A stretch of DNA of 64,000 bases from Sulfobacillus acidophilus. Lineage in GTDB: Bacteria > Bacillota > Sulfobacillia > Sulfobacillales > Sulfobacillaceae. Below the pieces are notes generated by a model. It was not told where the DNA came from, did not search any database, and was given only the letters and a program-made list of their open reading frames with translations. Made by a program: the position numbers and the translations under genes. Each line of letters starts with the position of its first letter. Positions within the stretch are counted from its first letter, which is position 1. The stretch lies in the NCBI GenBank assembly GCA_003023745.1, contig PXYV01000001.1:1-64000 (forward strand), written 5' to 3'. Below, one piece after another: positions 18,382 to 27,579 of this stretch.

Positions 18382-18876
18382 TTGATCGCCGTGGTCATGG
18401 GCAGTGAGTCGGATTGGGAGACACTCCGACACGCCAGTAACATGTTGTTCGATCTGCAGATATTGCATGATGTACACGTCTTATCCGCTCATCGCACCCC
18501 GGAACGGATGCTGCAATTTGCGGAGCACGCTGAAGAGGCGGGCTATCGTTTGATTATCGCCGGCGCAGGCGGCGCTGCCCACCTTCCGGGAATGATTGCC
18601 AGTGCCACTCTGTTGCCGGTCATCGGCGTTCCTGTGCAAAGCGCCGCTCTGCACGGGCTTGACTCCCTGTTATCGATCGTGCAAATGCCTGGCGGCGTGC
18701 CTGTCGCCACCATGGCCATCGGTAAGGCCGGTGCAGTCAACGCAGCCCTCTACGCAGCGCGCATTCTGGCATCCACTGACCCGACACTCAAGGCGCGGTT
18801 GGATCAATACCGGCAAAAGATGCGCGAGACGGTGCTGGATCAAGATCGGACGGTGAAATCATGGATGAAGGAATAG
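18382..18876 (+). CDS. purE: 5-(carboxyamino)imidazole ribonucleotide mutase
   Basis: Converts N5-CAIR to CAIR in de novo purine synthesis. The N-terminal GSESDW and SAHRTP motifs hold the catalytic Ser and His of class I PurE, and GGAAHLPGM forms the CO2/carboxylate pocket. The 164 residues match the family. TTG start with GAAGGAGG upstream. purK follows with a 16-base overlap, giving the usual purEK pair; the other pur genes are not adjacent. Confidence 0.95.
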   Translation: MIAVVMGSESDWETLRHASNMLFDLQILHDVHVLSAHRTPERMLQFAEHAEEAGYRLIIAGAGGAAHLPGMIASATLLPVIGVPVQSAALHGLDSLLSIVQMPGGVPVATMAIGKAGAVNAALYAARILASTDPTLKARLDQYRQKMRETVLDQDRTVKSWMKE

Positions 18877-20021
18877 TTCCGGTTGGAGGGACAGTGGGCA
18901 TTCTAGGCGGGGGTCAATTAGGCCGTATGATGGCGTTGGCGGGGCGGGCTATGGGCCTACACACGCTGATCTGGGACCCCGATCCGCTTGCCCCTGCCGC
19001 GCAGGCGGCTGATGACCACATCGTTGCGCCTTACGATAGCATATCGGCGCTGTCGGAGTTTGCTGCGCGCATCAAGTGTGCGACTTATGAATTTGAGAAC
19101 GTGCACTCTGAGACGGCGCAACAACTGAGCCAATTGTGCTCCGTGTACCCGCCTCCAGAACTATTGCAGGTAAGCCAGCACCGCCTTGTTGAAAAGGACT
19201 CTGCACGTGCGCTAGGCTTGGCCACCACACTGTACGGGCCGGCCACTTCGCCTGATGAGGCGCTGAACGCTGTTAGACGTCTGGGAGTGCCCGGTCTTTT
19301 CAAAACGGTGAGCGGTGGATATGACGGCAAAGGCCAAGCCTTGGTGGAGAGCGTCAACGCGGTGGGGGCTGCGTACCAATCCTTGCAGGGTCATGGAGAT
19401 CTCATGTATGAGCGGTGGGTCGAGTTTCAGACGGAAGTATCGGTGGTCGTGGCACGCGACCGATACGGGAAAGTCGTGACTTATCCTGTCACCGAAAACC
19501 ATCACCGTCGCGGGATTTTGGACTGGAGTGTGACACCCGCGGAAGTTTCCAGTGATCATGAGCGGTTGATGACCGAGCAGGCGCGTGACGTGGCCGAGGG
19601 ATTAAATTTGGTGGGCGTGATGGCGCTCGAGTTCTTTGTGACGGCGGATGGCCGGGTATTGTTTAATGAGATGGCGCCTCGCCCCCATAATTCCGGCCAT
19701 TGGACAATTGAGGGGGCCTGGCCTTCTCAATTTACCCAGCATATGCGCGCGATCGCGGGCTGGTCCGTGGCGACTCCGCGCTTTCTTTCGCCCACGCTGA
19801 TGATGAACCTCTTAGGAGACGGATTTGTCGACGGGTTTGAGATGTTGCCGCGCGTCATGGAATTGGAGGGTGTGCAATTGCACTGGTATGGGAAAAAGGA
19901 CATGCGACCGGGGCGTAAGGTGGGTCATGTGACGATTGTGGGTGATTGCGTTCCGCGACTGAAGGAGACGGCTGAAGCGGTCCGGCAGATTCTTGGTGGT
20001 AGGTGTAACGATGGCGCGTAG
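18861..20021 (+). CDS. purK: 5-(carboxyamino)imidazole ribonucleotide synthase
   Basis: ATP-grasp enzyme that carboxylates AIR with bicarbonate to N5-CAIR, the substrate of PurE. The N-terminal GGGQLGRM motif is at about 14-21, followed by the ATP-grasp core ([12 protein letters not shown]) and [14 protein letters not shown] near the metal/phosphate site. The 386 residues match the family. ATG start overlaps purE, and the end overlaps the following TetR gene by about 11 bases, suggesting a purEK-tetR transcript. Confidence 0.94.
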   Translation: MDEGIVPVGGTVGILGGGQLGRMMALAGRAMGLHTLIWDPDPLAPAAQAADDHIVAPYDSISALSEFAARIKCATYEFENVHSETAQQLSQLCSVYPPPELLQVSQHRLVEKDSARALGLATTLYGPATSPDEALNAVRRLGVPGLFKTVSGGYDGKGQALVESVNAVGAAYQSLQGHGDLMYERWVEFQTEVSVVVARDRYGKVVTYPVTENHHRRGILDWSVTPAEVSSDHERLMTEQARDVAEGLNLVGVMALEFFVTADGRVLFNEMAPRPHNSGHWTIEGAWPSQFTQHMRAIAGWSVATPRFLSPTLMMNLLGDGFVDGFEMLPRVMELEGVQLHWYGKKDMRPGRKVGHVTIVGDCVPRLKETAEAVRQILGGRCNDGA

Positions 20022-20601
20022 GAGTCGGCGAGACATCATTATTGAAGCGGCTGCCGAATTATTTGCAGAGAAGGGGTTTCGCGCCACCACGGTGCGGGAT
20101 ATCGCGGATGTAGCAGGGGTGTTGTCAGGGAGCCTGTATGCTCATATCGCCACCAAAGAAGATCTCTATTTGGAGATTGTACGGCGGGCTGCTTATGATT
20201 TTAGATCGGCGCTGGCACCGATTGTGCAAGAACCGAATGCGGCTGATGTAAAACTCGGCAGGATGATCGCGGCCCATCTTTTGGTTATCGAACAATCGCG
20301 GGCCTGGGCGCGCGTGTATTTAGATGACGATAACGATTTGAGCCAGGCGACGCGCGAAGAAGCGCGCAAGCTGCGGCGCGATTACGAAAGGCTTTGGGAC
20401 ACAGTCTTACAAGACGGGATTGACCAGGGACTATTTCGGGTGGAGGACGAGAGCTTAGCTCGACTCTTCATTCTTTCTGCGCTTAATGGCGTGATTCGCT
20501 GGTATCGGCCAGACGGACGCCTGTCCTCCAAGCAAGTGGCGCAGGCATTTGCGCCGCTAGTCCTGCGAGTTTTAGGCGTCACCGCGCTGCCGTCGCAGTG
20601 A
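20011..20601 (+). CDS. TetR/AcrR family regulator, probable regulator of the paa genes
   Basis: A 196-residue TetR repressor. The N-terminal helix-turn-helix (IIIEAAAELFAEKGF followed by TTVRDIADVAGV) spans about residues 8-45, and the C-terminal domain is predicted helical for ligand binding. It sits directly before paaA, where TetR proteins of the PaaR group that sense phenylacetyl-CoA are often found, so control of paaABCD is the likely role. ATG 20011 is chosen since it starts MARRSRR, the usual basic N-terminus; an upstream start at 19993 adds six residues. A candidate operator lies at 20645-20668. Confidence 0.8.
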   Translation: MARRSRRDIIIEAAAELFAEKGFRATTVRDIADVAGVLSGSLYAHIATKEDLYLEIVRRAAYDFRSALAPIVQEPNAADVKLGRMIAAHLLVIEQSRAWARVYLDDDNDLSQATREEARKLRRDYERLWDTVLQDGIDQGLFRVEDESLARLFILSALNGVIRWYRPDGRLSSKQVAQAFAPLVLRVLGVTALPSQ

Positions 20602-20614
20602 GCGGAATTGCTCG

Positions 20615-20643
20615 TTGACAGGCGCGGGAGGGGATAAGATAAT
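20615..20643 (+). promoter_or_regulatory. paaA promoter
   Basis: Perfect -35 TTGACA (20615-20620), a 17-base spacer and -10 GATAAT (20638-20643), immediately upstream of the paaABCD genes. It is the clearest sigma-A-type promoter in this part of the window. Confidence 0.75.
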
Positions 20644-20644
20644 G

Positions 20645-20668
20645 TAACAAAAAACAATTGCTTGGTTA
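20645..20668. promoter_or_regulatory. Candidate TetR (PaaR) operator
   Basis: An imperfect palindrome opening TAAC-A-AA and closing TT-G-GTTA lies just after the -10 box, overlapping the predicted transcription start and ahead of the paaA ribosome binding site (AAGGAGG). The position fits repression by the adjacent TetR protein; this is inference from symmetry and location. Confidence 0.4.
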
Positions 20669-20680
20669 AGGAGGCCTGTC

Positions 20681-21628
20681 ATGTCTCAGCAACCGCTAAT
20701 CTCGGACCGCGAGGCCTATTTTTTAGAGCGTTTGGACCGCGGCGATCGCATTGAGGCCGACGATTGGATGCCAGAGGAGTATCGTCGTCAATTGGTGCGA
20801 TTAATCTCCATCCACGCGGTGAGTGAGATTATGGGGGCATTGCCTGAAAAGGAATGGGTGCCGCGCGCTCCGACGCTGTACCGAAAGCTCGCGATTACGG
20901 CCAAGGTACAGGATGAAGTGGGCCATGGGCAGTTACTGATTCGCGTGGCTGAGGATCTTATGCGCCCCTGGGGGAAGACCCGGGATGATATTATGGAGGA
21001 TCTTTTTGCTGGTCGCCTTAAATATCATAACGTTTTCCACATGGCGACACCGACGTGGGCGGACGCGGGCATTATTGGATGGTTAGTGGACGGGGCCGCC
21101 GTGATTACGCAGGGAATGTCACTCAGTTGCTCGTATGCGCCCTATGCGCGAGCTTTGCAACGTATCGTCGAAGAAGAAGGGTTTCATATCCAGCATGGCG
21201 AGAGCATTTGTCTTGCGTTGGCGGAAGGCACACCGATGCAACGGGCGATGCTGCAGGACGCACTCACGCGCTGGTGGCCGGCATTATTGATGTTCTTTGG
21301 ACCCCCGGAGAAAAGTGAGCTGTCGACTAACCAACTGCGTAATTTACGATATCGGATTCGGTCGAAGACCAATGAAGAATTGCGCCAGCGCTTCTTTAGC
21401 AAGTATGTGCATCGGATACGCTCGTTGGGATTGCAGATTCCCGATAGAACCCTAGCGCAAGATGCGGTCACGAAAGAGTGGCACTATCAGCAGCCCGATT
21501 GGGATTTGTTCCGCCAAATTGTGAATAATCACGGCCCACGTTCTCAAGAACGGTTGGGACTGCGTCGCACGACGTATGAGGAAGGTGCGTGGGTGCGGCG
21601 CATGGCTGCCCAAGCTAGCAGTGTGTAG
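20681..21628 (+). CDS. paaA: Phenylacetyl-CoA 1,2-epoxidase, catalytic subunit PaaA
   Basis: Catalytic di-iron subunit of the ring-1,2-phenylacetyl-CoA epoxidase. The ferritin-like fold carries ExxH motifs typical of di-iron carboxylate proteins: E79-H82 in DEVGH and a second set in EEEGFHIQHG near residue 170. The 315 residues match PaaA. ATG start with TTAAGGAGG upstream. First gene of paaABCD and preceded by a strong promoter with a TetR-like operator. Confidence 0.93.
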   Translation: MSQQPLISDREAYFLERLDRGDRIEADDWMPEEYRRQLVRLISIHAVSEIMGALPEKEWVPRAPTLYRKLAITAKVQDEVGHGQLLIRVAEDLMRPWGKTRDDIMEDLFAGRLKYHNVFHMATPTWADAGIIGWLVDGAAVITQGMSLSCSYAPYARALQRIVEEEGFHIQHGESICLALAEGTPMQRAMLQDALTRWWPALLMFFGPPEKSELSTNQLRNLRYRIRSKTNEELRQRFFSKYVHRIRSLGLQIPDRTLAQDAVTKEWHYQQPDWDLFRQIVNNHGPRSQERLGLRRTTYEEGAWVRRMAAQASSV

Positions 21629-21642
21629 GAGGTTAGCGCCCC

Positions 21643-22002
21643 ATGCGCAATCTAGATAGTGAAGTGTACGAAGTGTTTGCCCAGTCGGACTCGCTGAGCC
21701 CCCACGTGCATGTGTTTAACGTCCAAGCGTCGTCACCTGAGATGGCCTTGGTGTTAGCGGAGGAAAATTTTTTTCGCCGTGCCGAGTTCGTGAGTTTGTG
21801 GGTGGTGCGCCGAGACCACATCCATCACCTAGGATTTGGCGATCGAGACGGATTTAAAAAAACGGCCAAGCCGTATCGCACGACGGACGACTACAAGTAT
21901 TTACGGGATAAGTGGCGCTATTATCGCGAACATCCGATGAATCCTGACGCGGATCGGACGTCCACACAAGGAGGGCATGAACACGACTTCACTCGCGATT
22001 GA
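21643..22002 (+). CDS. paaB: Phenylacetyl-CoA 1,2-epoxidase subunit PaaB
   Basis: Small 119-residue structural subunit that bridges PaaAC dimers in the epoxidase complex. It shows the typical start EVYEVFAQ, the central VVRRDHIHH and the C-terminal KPYRTTDDYKY segments. Family length is about 95; here the C-terminal tail is longer and overlaps the start of paaC by 26 bases. TAGGAGG ribosome binding site; ATG start. Confidence 0.92.
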   Translation: MRNLDSEVYEVFAQSDSLSPHVHVFNVQASSPEMALVLAEENFFRRAEFVSLWVVRRDHIHHLGFGDRDGFKKTAKPYRTTDDYKYLRDKWRYYREHPMNPDADRTSTQGGHEHDFTRD

Positions 22003-22789
22003 CCGGGTCAAACGCACCCCTGCCCTACGGCACCTGGTTATCGAATTACTGTGGCAGGTAGCCGACGACGACCTTATGATCGGGTTTCGCGATCAGGAGT
22101 GGCTGGGGCTGGCGCCTCATATCGAGGAGGATGTGGCGTTTGGGTCCATTGGACAAGAGGAATTGGGACATGCGGTTCATTACTACGGGTTGATTGAAGC
22201 GTTGACAGGCGACCGGGCGGACGATTTGGCACTGTTGCGGGAGACGTCAGCCCGGCGAAATGCTGTCCTTTTGGAACAGCCTAACGGGGCGGGAGACTAC
22301 CTTCATGATCCCCATTTTAATTGGGCTTTTACGATTGTGCGGCATTATTTGCACGACGTTTGGGAAATGACGGTGTTGACAGCCATGACAGGCAGTGTGG
22401 TTGAGGAGTTGGCCCAAGCGGGCACAAAAATTTTGGGAGAAAAGCGCTATCATCGCGCGCACCAGGAATTGTGGTTGCGCTTACTGGCGGCCCATAACCC
22501 ACAACAACTGCAGGATGGATTGGCCCTGGCGTCGCAGTGGGGTGCTGATTTGGCTGATTTCGGACCGATGGCGATAGATTTGCAGCAATCTGGGGTGTTG
22601 CCAGATGCGCCGTTATTGCCCAAGCAGTTTGCTGACGAGGTGACGGACGCATTCAAGGAAATGAGCATTGACTTGCCAATCTTTCAGCCGGGCTTAAATG
22701 GCCGCCAGGGTCAGCATACGGCGGCGCTCGGTGGCGCGTTGACGACGCTTTCTGAGGTTTATCGCTTGGATCCGGGGGCGCGCTGGTGA
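21977..22789 (+). CDS. paaC: Phenylacetyl-CoA 1,2-epoxidase subunit PaaC
   Basis: Structural partner of PaaA in the epoxidase (270 residues), a ferritin-like helical protein that has lost the di-iron site in the family. It carries the PaaC-typical IGQEELGHAVHYY and HNPQQLQDG-like segments and an HDVWEM motif. ATG start with AAGGAGGGC upstream, overlapping paaB. Its stop overlaps the GTG start of paaD, so translation is probably coupled. Confidence 0.9.
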   Translation: MNTTSLAIDRVKRTPALRHLVIELLWQVADDDLMIGFRDQEWLGLAPHIEEDVAFGSIGQEELGHAVHYYGLIEALTGDRADDLALLRETSARRNAVLLEQPNGAGDYLHDPHFNWAFTIVRHYLHDVWEMTVLTAMTGSVVEELAQAGTKILGEKRYHRAHQELWLRLLAAHNPQQLQDGLALASQWGADLADFGPMAIDLQQSGVLPDAPLLPKQFADEVTDAFKEMSIDLPIFQPGLNGRQGQHTAALGGALTTLSEVYRLDPGARW

Positions 22790-23280
22790 GGGGAGAGATG
22801 GGCCTGATGCAGAAGTCAGACGGGCGTGCTACGGTAGAGAGTGTGTACGAGTGCATATCGCACGTGTGTGATCCGGAGATCCCCACGGTAAGCATCGTCG
22901 ATTTGGGCATGGTTGAGAAGGTTACGGTGACGGACCGACAAATCGTTGTCGTGCTCATCCCGACATTCGTTGGGTGTCCAGCGCAACCTATCATTGCCCG
23001 TGACGTCCGCCAAACGCTGGCAGCGCAGTACGCCGATTATGCGATTGAGGTGCGCTTTGCGCTGACTGTCGCGTGGACTTCGGCCCGGATTACCGAGGCG
23101 GGGCGGCAGGCGCTCCAAGCTTGCGGAATTGCACCACCTGGGCGTGCATTCGGTGATGTGGCATGTCCGGTCTGTCATGATACGAAACCGGTATTGCACA
23201 ACTTATTTGGCTCGACCTCCTGCCGCAGTTTGTATTACTGTCGTCAGTGTCGTAATCCCTTTGAAGCGTTTAAACCATAA
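22786..23280 (+). CDS. paaD: Phenylacetyl-CoA epoxidase assembly protein PaaD
   Basis: PaaD is a metal-sulfur (MIP18/DUF59-type) protein needed for a functional epoxidase complex. The N-terminal DUF59 domain reads CDPEIPTVSIVDLGM, and a C-terminal zinc/Fe-S region has C127 and C130 (CPVC) followed by CRSLYYCRQC. The 164 residues match the family. GTG 22786 overlaps the paaC stop; ATG 22798 with GAGGGGAG upstream is an alternative. The next gene is not paaE, the ferredoxin/flavin reductase that normally completes the system. Confidence 0.9.
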   Translation: MRGEMGLMQKSDGRATVESVYECISHVCDPEIPTVSIVDLGMVEKVTVTDRQIVVVLIPTFVGCPAQPIIARDVRQTLAAQYADYAIEVRFALTVAWTSARITEAGRQALQACGIAPPGRAFGDVACPVCHDTKPVLHNLFGSTSCRSLYYCRQCRNPFEAFKP

Positions 23281-23388
23281 TCATGGCGACGTCGATGGCG
23301 GGGCGAGGTCAACTATTTGGGGTCGAATTGTGGTATTTTGTGAAGTGTGTAACGAGTGCCGGTCAGCTTTTGAAAAAGGGGTGATGAC

Positions 23389-23853
23389 ATGCAGCTATGG
23401 GCGAGCATCAACGAAGCGTTTATGATCATTAGCGCGGTTCTCATTGCATTGGGGTGGGTGTTTATCCGTCGTGGCCAGCGGGAAACTCACCGGAAACTGA
23501 TGCTTACGGGAGCGGCCTTTGCCACGGCTTTTTTTATTAGCTATGTCCTGGCAACGCTGTTCGTCGGCGACACCACGTTCGGGGGACCTGCCAAATATCG
23601 CTTGACCTATCAAATTTTCTTACAGGCACATGCGACACTAGCGACAGTTGCAGCCATTATAGGTATCATTACCCTCAGGCGGGCTCTATTACAACGCTTT
23701 TCGCTCCATCGGCGCATCGCTCCCTGGACCGCGACCATTTGGCTGGTCACCGCCGCCTCAGGGCTCGTGGTGTTCCTTTTGCTCTTTGTCGTGTACGCGC
23801 CCGGGCCGACGACTAACCTTTTCCGCGCGATTACGTTGGGACATGCCGGGTAA
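23389..23853 (+). CDS. DUF420 family membrane protein (CtaM/YozB-like)
   Basis: A 154-residue integral membrane protein with about four predicted transmembrane segments (about 8-27, 38-62, 78-100 and 115-138) and the DUF420 features ISAVLIALGW, HRKLML and HATLATVA. DUF420 members such as CtaM in Staphylococcus help cytochrome aa3 oxidase maturation; that role here is an extrapolation, as no oxidase genes are in the window. ATG start after AAAAAGGGGTGATG. Stands alone between paaD and an MFS gene. Confidence 0.75.
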   Translation: MQLWASINEAFMIISAVLIALGWVFIRRGQRETHRKLMLTGAAFATAFFISYVLATLFVGDTTFGGPAKYRLTYQIFLQAHATLATVAAIIGIITLRRALLQRFSLHRRIAPWTATIWLVTAASGLVVFLLLFVVYAPGPTTNLFRAITLGHAG

Positions 23854-23919
23854 GATGAAAGATTCTGGTTAAACTAGGTTGCGTCAGGCTAGTGGTGGCG
23901 AGTATAGCGGAGGGGATTC

Positions 23920-25251
23920 ATGCGACCTAATTTTCGCATTCTGTCGATCTATTTGATTGGAATTTTTATTGGCGCGCTAGATACCAGTATTATTTCGCCC
24001 GTCTTTCCACTGATTATGCGGACATTTCACGTTCGGTTGGAGTGGGTTGCCTGGACCGTAACAGCCTATACCGTGGCATACATCGCCTCGACGGTCTTGG
24101 CTGGGGCCTGGGGAGACCGCCTCGGCCACAAACAGTTATTTTTGTGGGGCGTAGCGGCGTTCATGTTGGCATCGGCGCTGGCAGCCGTGTCTTTCAGCTT
24201 TTGGATGTTCATGGTGGCCCGGGTGATTCAAGGGGCGGGAGCGGGTGCCGTCTATCCCAATGCCCAGGCCGAAGGTGTGCAGCAGTTTCCCGCAGAACGA
24301 CGCGGCCTGGCTTTGGGATTATTTGGGGCTGTTTTTGGGTTGGCGAGTGTTCTGGGACCCACGTTGGGTGGCGTTTTGGGGCAATATTTAGGATGGCCCG
24401 CGGTGTTTTGGGTCAATGTACCTATCGCGCTGTTGGTTTTGGTGCAGAGCGGACGCATTGCCCCGTCTCAATCCCATGATCGGGCTATGCCGGATTGGCA
24501 GGGAGGGGCCGCGTTTTCGGCGTTATTGGCCAGTGTCTTGCTGGTGGTGATGGTGCCGGGCCTGATTTTGCGGGGCGTGTTTGCTGTAGTGGCTTTGCTG
24601 GCATTAGCCCTCTTTGTGTGGCGGGAGCGTCGTGCGGTCGTACCATTTCTTGATCCGGTGCCCCTTCGCAATCGCTCCGGTGTGGCCATGATGATAGGAG
24701 CGGCGTTGATTGGTCTGGACATGTCGGCCGCTGTATTCGTGCCCACTCTGGTTCAACGGGAACTGCATTTTAGTGTTTTGGACTCAGGTCTGGCGCTACT
24801 CCCGGCGGCATTCAGCGGTGCGGTGCTGGCAGGGGCGGGAGGCGTCCTGGTGGACCGTGTGGGGCCGCGCAAGGTTTTAATGGTCGGGCTTGTGGCGGGG
24901 GCAGCCGGCGGGCTGTTGCTGGCTCTGCCCGGACTGGGCTTGGGCCGGTTTGTGGTGGCCATGCTGTGTTTTGGATTGGGCACAGCGTTTACCATGGGTG
25001 CCCCGTTGAATCGCATGGTGTTAGCCTTGTACCGCGAAAATCAGTCCGGGGAAGCCCTATCCGTGGCGGCGGTGTTTCGTGGGATGGGATTGGCAGCCGG
25101 CCCTATTATCTTAACCGCGGTTGAGGCAGGCCATGGCTTTGGTGGGATGTTTGGCACCGTGATGCTGGCTTCGTTAGTTGGGGTTGGTGTGTTTGTGCTG
25201 GTGCCGGATGTGAAGGTGGTAGGCCGGAGGCAGGTGCTTTCAGAAAGTTAA
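23920..25251 (+). CDS. MFS transporter, DHA2 (EmrB/QacA-like) family
   Basis: Integral membrane exporter of 443 residues with many hydrophobic helices. It has the DHA2-type start GALDTSIISPVFPLI with the membrane acidic residue of motif D1, motif A GAWGDRLGHK in the loop after helix 2, and the antiporter motif C GPTLGGVLG in helix 5. These mark a proton-coupled drug/metabolite efflux pump. The substrate is unknown and no regulator is adjacent. ATG start with CGGAGGGG upstream. Confidence 0.85.
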   Translation: MRPNFRILSIYLIGIFIGALDTSIISPVFPLIMRTFHVRLEWVAWTVTAYTVAYIASTVLAGAWGDRLGHKQLFLWGVAAFMLASALAAVSFSFWMFMVARVIQGAGAGAVYPNAQAEGVQQFPAERRGLALGLFGAVFGLASVLGPTLGGVLGQYLGWPAVFWVNVPIALLVLVQSGRIAPSQSHDRAMPDWQGGAAFSALLASVLLVVMVPGLILRGVFAVVALLALALFVWRERRAVVPFLDPVPLRNRSGVAMMIGAALIGLDMSAAVFVPTLVQRELHFSVLDSGLALLPAAFSGAVLAGAGGVLVDRVGPRKVLMVGLVAGAAGGLLLALPGLGLGRFVVAMLCFGLGTAFTMGAPLNRMVLALYRENQSGEALSVAAVFRGMGLAAGPIILTAVEAGHGFGGMFGTVMLASLVGVGVFVLVPDVKVVGRRQVLSES

Positions 25252-25344
25252 ACGAAGCGCGGCAGAAATTGGATTGGGCAACTAGGGTAAATCCGTTAAG
25301 GGTGGGTGATAATAACCGCACTACCCGAGATGGAGGTGAGATGA

Positions 25345-25566
25345 ATGGCTCGAGGCAGCAGCACCGGAAATCGACCGCTGGTTCAAGGAGCGGGGCGCGC
25401 ACTGGATCAATTCAAGTATGAAGTCGCTCGTGAAATTGGACTCCAGGGCATCGAAGATGGATACTGGGGCGAAATTCCGGCACGTCAGTGCGGTGCCGTG
25501 GGCGGTCACATGGTTCGAAAAATGATCGAGATGGCTGAACAGCAAATGGCTGGACGCACCCGCTAG
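25345..25566 (+). CDS. Alpha/beta-type small acid-soluble spore protein (SASP)
   Basis: A 73-residue spore protein that coats and protects DNA in dormant spores. The family signature is clear: ALDQFKYEVAREIGL with the germination-protease site region around KYEVAREIG, and VGGHMVRKMIEMAEQQ, the second conserved DNA-binding segment. ATG 25345 follows TGGAGGTGAG. A strong terminator follows directly, so it is monocistronic; expression is presumably forespore-specific, but I could not identify a sigma-G promoter with confidence. Confidence 0.93.
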   Translation: MARGSSTGNRPLVQGAGRALDQFKYEVAREIGLQGIEDGYWGEIPARQCGAVGGHMVRKMIEMAEQQMAGRTR

Positions 25567-25570
25567 AAGA

Positions 25571-25595
25571 AAAGGCCGGAAATCCCGGCCTTTTT
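25571..25595 (+). terminator. Rho-independent terminator after the SASP gene
   Basis: GGCCGG (25574-25579) pairs with CCGGCC (25585-25590) around a five-base loop and is followed by TTTTT (25591-25595). The flanking AAA/TTT extend the stem, so it could also serve the convergent dienelactone hydrolase gene. Confidence 0.85.
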
Positions 25596-25611
25596 ATGCC
25601 TGTCCACAGCG

Positions 25612-26418
25612 TTATGCTTTGAGCTCGCGGTTAAAAAAACCTAAGGTTTCGGCCCAGGCGTCGCGGGCTGCGTCGACATCGTACGAGGACCGACTGTCAT
25701 TAAAAAAGGCATGGCCCGCCTGGGGGTAAATTTTGTAATGAAAGGTCTTGCCCAACTGTGTCATGCGCTCTGATACTTCGGGGACCGCATCGGTAATGCG
25801 GTGATCCGTACCACCGTAGAACCCGTAAACCGGCGCTTCAATACGCGTTAACGCTTCGGCTGCGGGGGCGGTGCCGTAATTGCAGACAGCAGCCTTGATA
25901 CGACTGTCCTCGGTGGCAAGCAAAAACGATAGCGCGCCTCCCATGCAATAACCGATGCTCACGACGGGCCCGCCCAGCTGTTCCGCATAGTCGACCCAAG
26001 CACGCAACTGGCCTACCAGAGATTCGTTATCTTTAGGCGCGAAGAGTCGGCCTAGGGTGTCGCGTAGCTCTTGCGCTTGCGTCGCGGGCAATCTCTCGAG
26101 ATACTGGTCACGCACTGAGGGGTCACCCCAGGCCTGCGGCGGAACGGTATCGAGAAAGCGCTTCACGGCTTGGATCCTCGGAGCGCTAAGCGCCTCGGGG
26201 ACACTGCCGAGTGAATACAAGTCTGGGGCAAATGCCTGATATCCAGACATGGCAAAGCGGTCGGCCATGTCTTGAATATGTTCGTCGACTCCCCAGACTT
26301 CTTGAATGACAATAACGGTAGGCAATACCCGGGTACCAGCCGCCGCCGGACGCACACGATAACTGCGCATGCTGTGCGTGCGGTAACTACCTTCAATCCA
26401 CTGCCGATCTAATTGCAT
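25612..26418 (-). CDS. Dienelactone hydrolase family protein
   Basis: Alpha/beta hydrolase of 268 residues. The nucleophile is the Cys of GYCMGG, as in classical dienelactone hydrolases, with an Asp in GGTDHR and His in GHAFFN completing the triad. No signal peptide, so cytoplasmic. The substrate may be a lactone from aromatic breakdown, though no other beta-ketoadipate gene is nearby. ATG start with CAGGAGGTG upstream. Lies 18 bases downstream of trxB on the same strand, so possibly co-transcribed. Confidence 0.87.
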   Translation of the reverse strand: MQLDRQWIEGSYRTHSMRSYRVRPAAAGTRVLPTVIVIQEVWGVDEHIQDMADRFAMSGYQAFAPDLYSLGSVPEALSAPRIQAVKRFLDTVPPQAWGDPSVRDQYLERLPATQAQELRDTLGRLFAPKDNESLVGQLRAWVDYAEQLGGPVVSIGYCMGGALSFLLATEDSRIKAAVCNYGTAPAAEALTRIEAPVYGFYGGTDHRITDAVPEVSERMTQLGKTFHYKIYPQAGHAFFNDSRSSYDVDAARDAWAETLGFFNRELKA

Positions 26419-26436
26419 AGGACACCTCCTGTTTTA

Positions 26437-27381
26437 TTATACAGGATTTTCCACGTGTTTTTGTGACTCAAGCCAACGTTCAACGTCCATGGCGGCGCGA
26501 CATCCTGTACCTGCTGCGGTGATAGCCTGACGATAGCGAGAATCGGCTACATCACCGCAGGCAAAAACACCAGGAATATTTGTTTCCGTGGTTTCTGGAT
26601 TGGTGACAAGATAGCCGATGGCCGTGGTTTGTACCTGGCCTTTTAAGAAGTCGGTATTGGGGCGATGGCCAATCGATACAAAAAGTCCCTCGGTGGATAA
26701 GACCTCGACTTGGGCGGATTGATTGTGCCGGATCTTGAGCCCGGTGACGCGATGATTGCTGCCGAGCACTTCCAATGGCGTAGCGTCCATGACCCACTTG
26801 ATCTTGGGATTGTTGCGGGCACGGTCTTGCATGACTTTGGAGGCCCTCAGGGTATCACGCCGATGAACAATCGTGACTTCGGAGGCATAGCGAGTCAAGA
26901 ACGTAGCCTCCTCCATGGCCGAGTCTCCACCGCCAACGACGATGATGCGTTTGTTGGTAAAAAAGAACCCGTCGCATGTGGCGCAGGTTGACACGCCATG
27001 GCCGATCAGATCGGCTTCGCCGGGGATTTCCAGCAATTTGGCGGACGCACCCGTCGAGATAATGAGGGAATCCGCCTGATATTGGGTGCCGTCGGCGATA
27101 AAGACACGGAAGGGGCGTTGACTGAGGTCGACGGACTCGGCCTGTCCGTATACGAAACGGGCCCCAAAGCGTTGCGCCTGTTTCTTCATTGCCTCCATGA
27201 GGTCAGGGCCTAAGATGGCATCGGGGAATCCCGGAAAATTTTCAACTTCCGTCGTGAGCATTAACTGTCCACCCGGTTCATCACCCTCGATGACCAGGGG
27301 GTTCAAGTTAGCCCGAGCGGCGTAAATGGCCGCCGTATAGCCGGCGGGTCCGGTACCAATAATGATCACATGTTCGCTCAT
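26437..27381 (-). CDS. trxB: Thioredoxin-disulfide reductase
   Basis: NADPH-dependent FAD enzyme (314 residues) that keeps thioredoxin reduced. The N-terminal FAD motif GTGPAGYTAA is at 8-17, the redox-active CATC followed by DG is at about 133-136, and the NADPH-binding GGGDSAMEEA follows. The C-terminal CGDVAD is the second FAD contact. ATG start with AAGGAG upstream on the - strand. Typical housekeeping copy. Confidence 0.95.
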   Translation of the reverse strand: MSEHVIIIGTGPAGYTAAIYAARANLNPLVIEGDEPGGQLMLTTEVENFPGFPDAILGPDLMEAMKKQAQRFGARFVYGQAESVDLSQRPFRVFIADGTQYQADSLIISTGASAKLLEIPGEADLIGHGVSTCATCDGFFFTNKRIIVVGGGDSAMEEATFLTRYASEVTIVHRRDTLRASKVMQDRARNNPKIKWVMDATPLEVLGSNHRVTGLKIRHNQSAQVEVLSTEGLFVSIGHRPNTDFLKGQVQTTAIGYLVTNPETTETNIPGVFACGDVADSRYRQAITAAGTGCRAAMDVERWLESQKHVENPV

Positions 27382-27579
27382 GGTTGATTCGTCTCCTTAT
27401 ATCCTATCTGGGTCGCGCCAACGGCTCACGTCTATGATCCAACAAGAAATACCCCTTAGGGCATTTTCTTTAGTATACCCCCACGCAGCTGGATTACCAA
27501 TCGCTGTGACCGTTCGTATTTTTCCCGCAGCGATGGGATTTGGCCTGAACACGAGTACAATGTTCAAAGGAGGTTGGCT

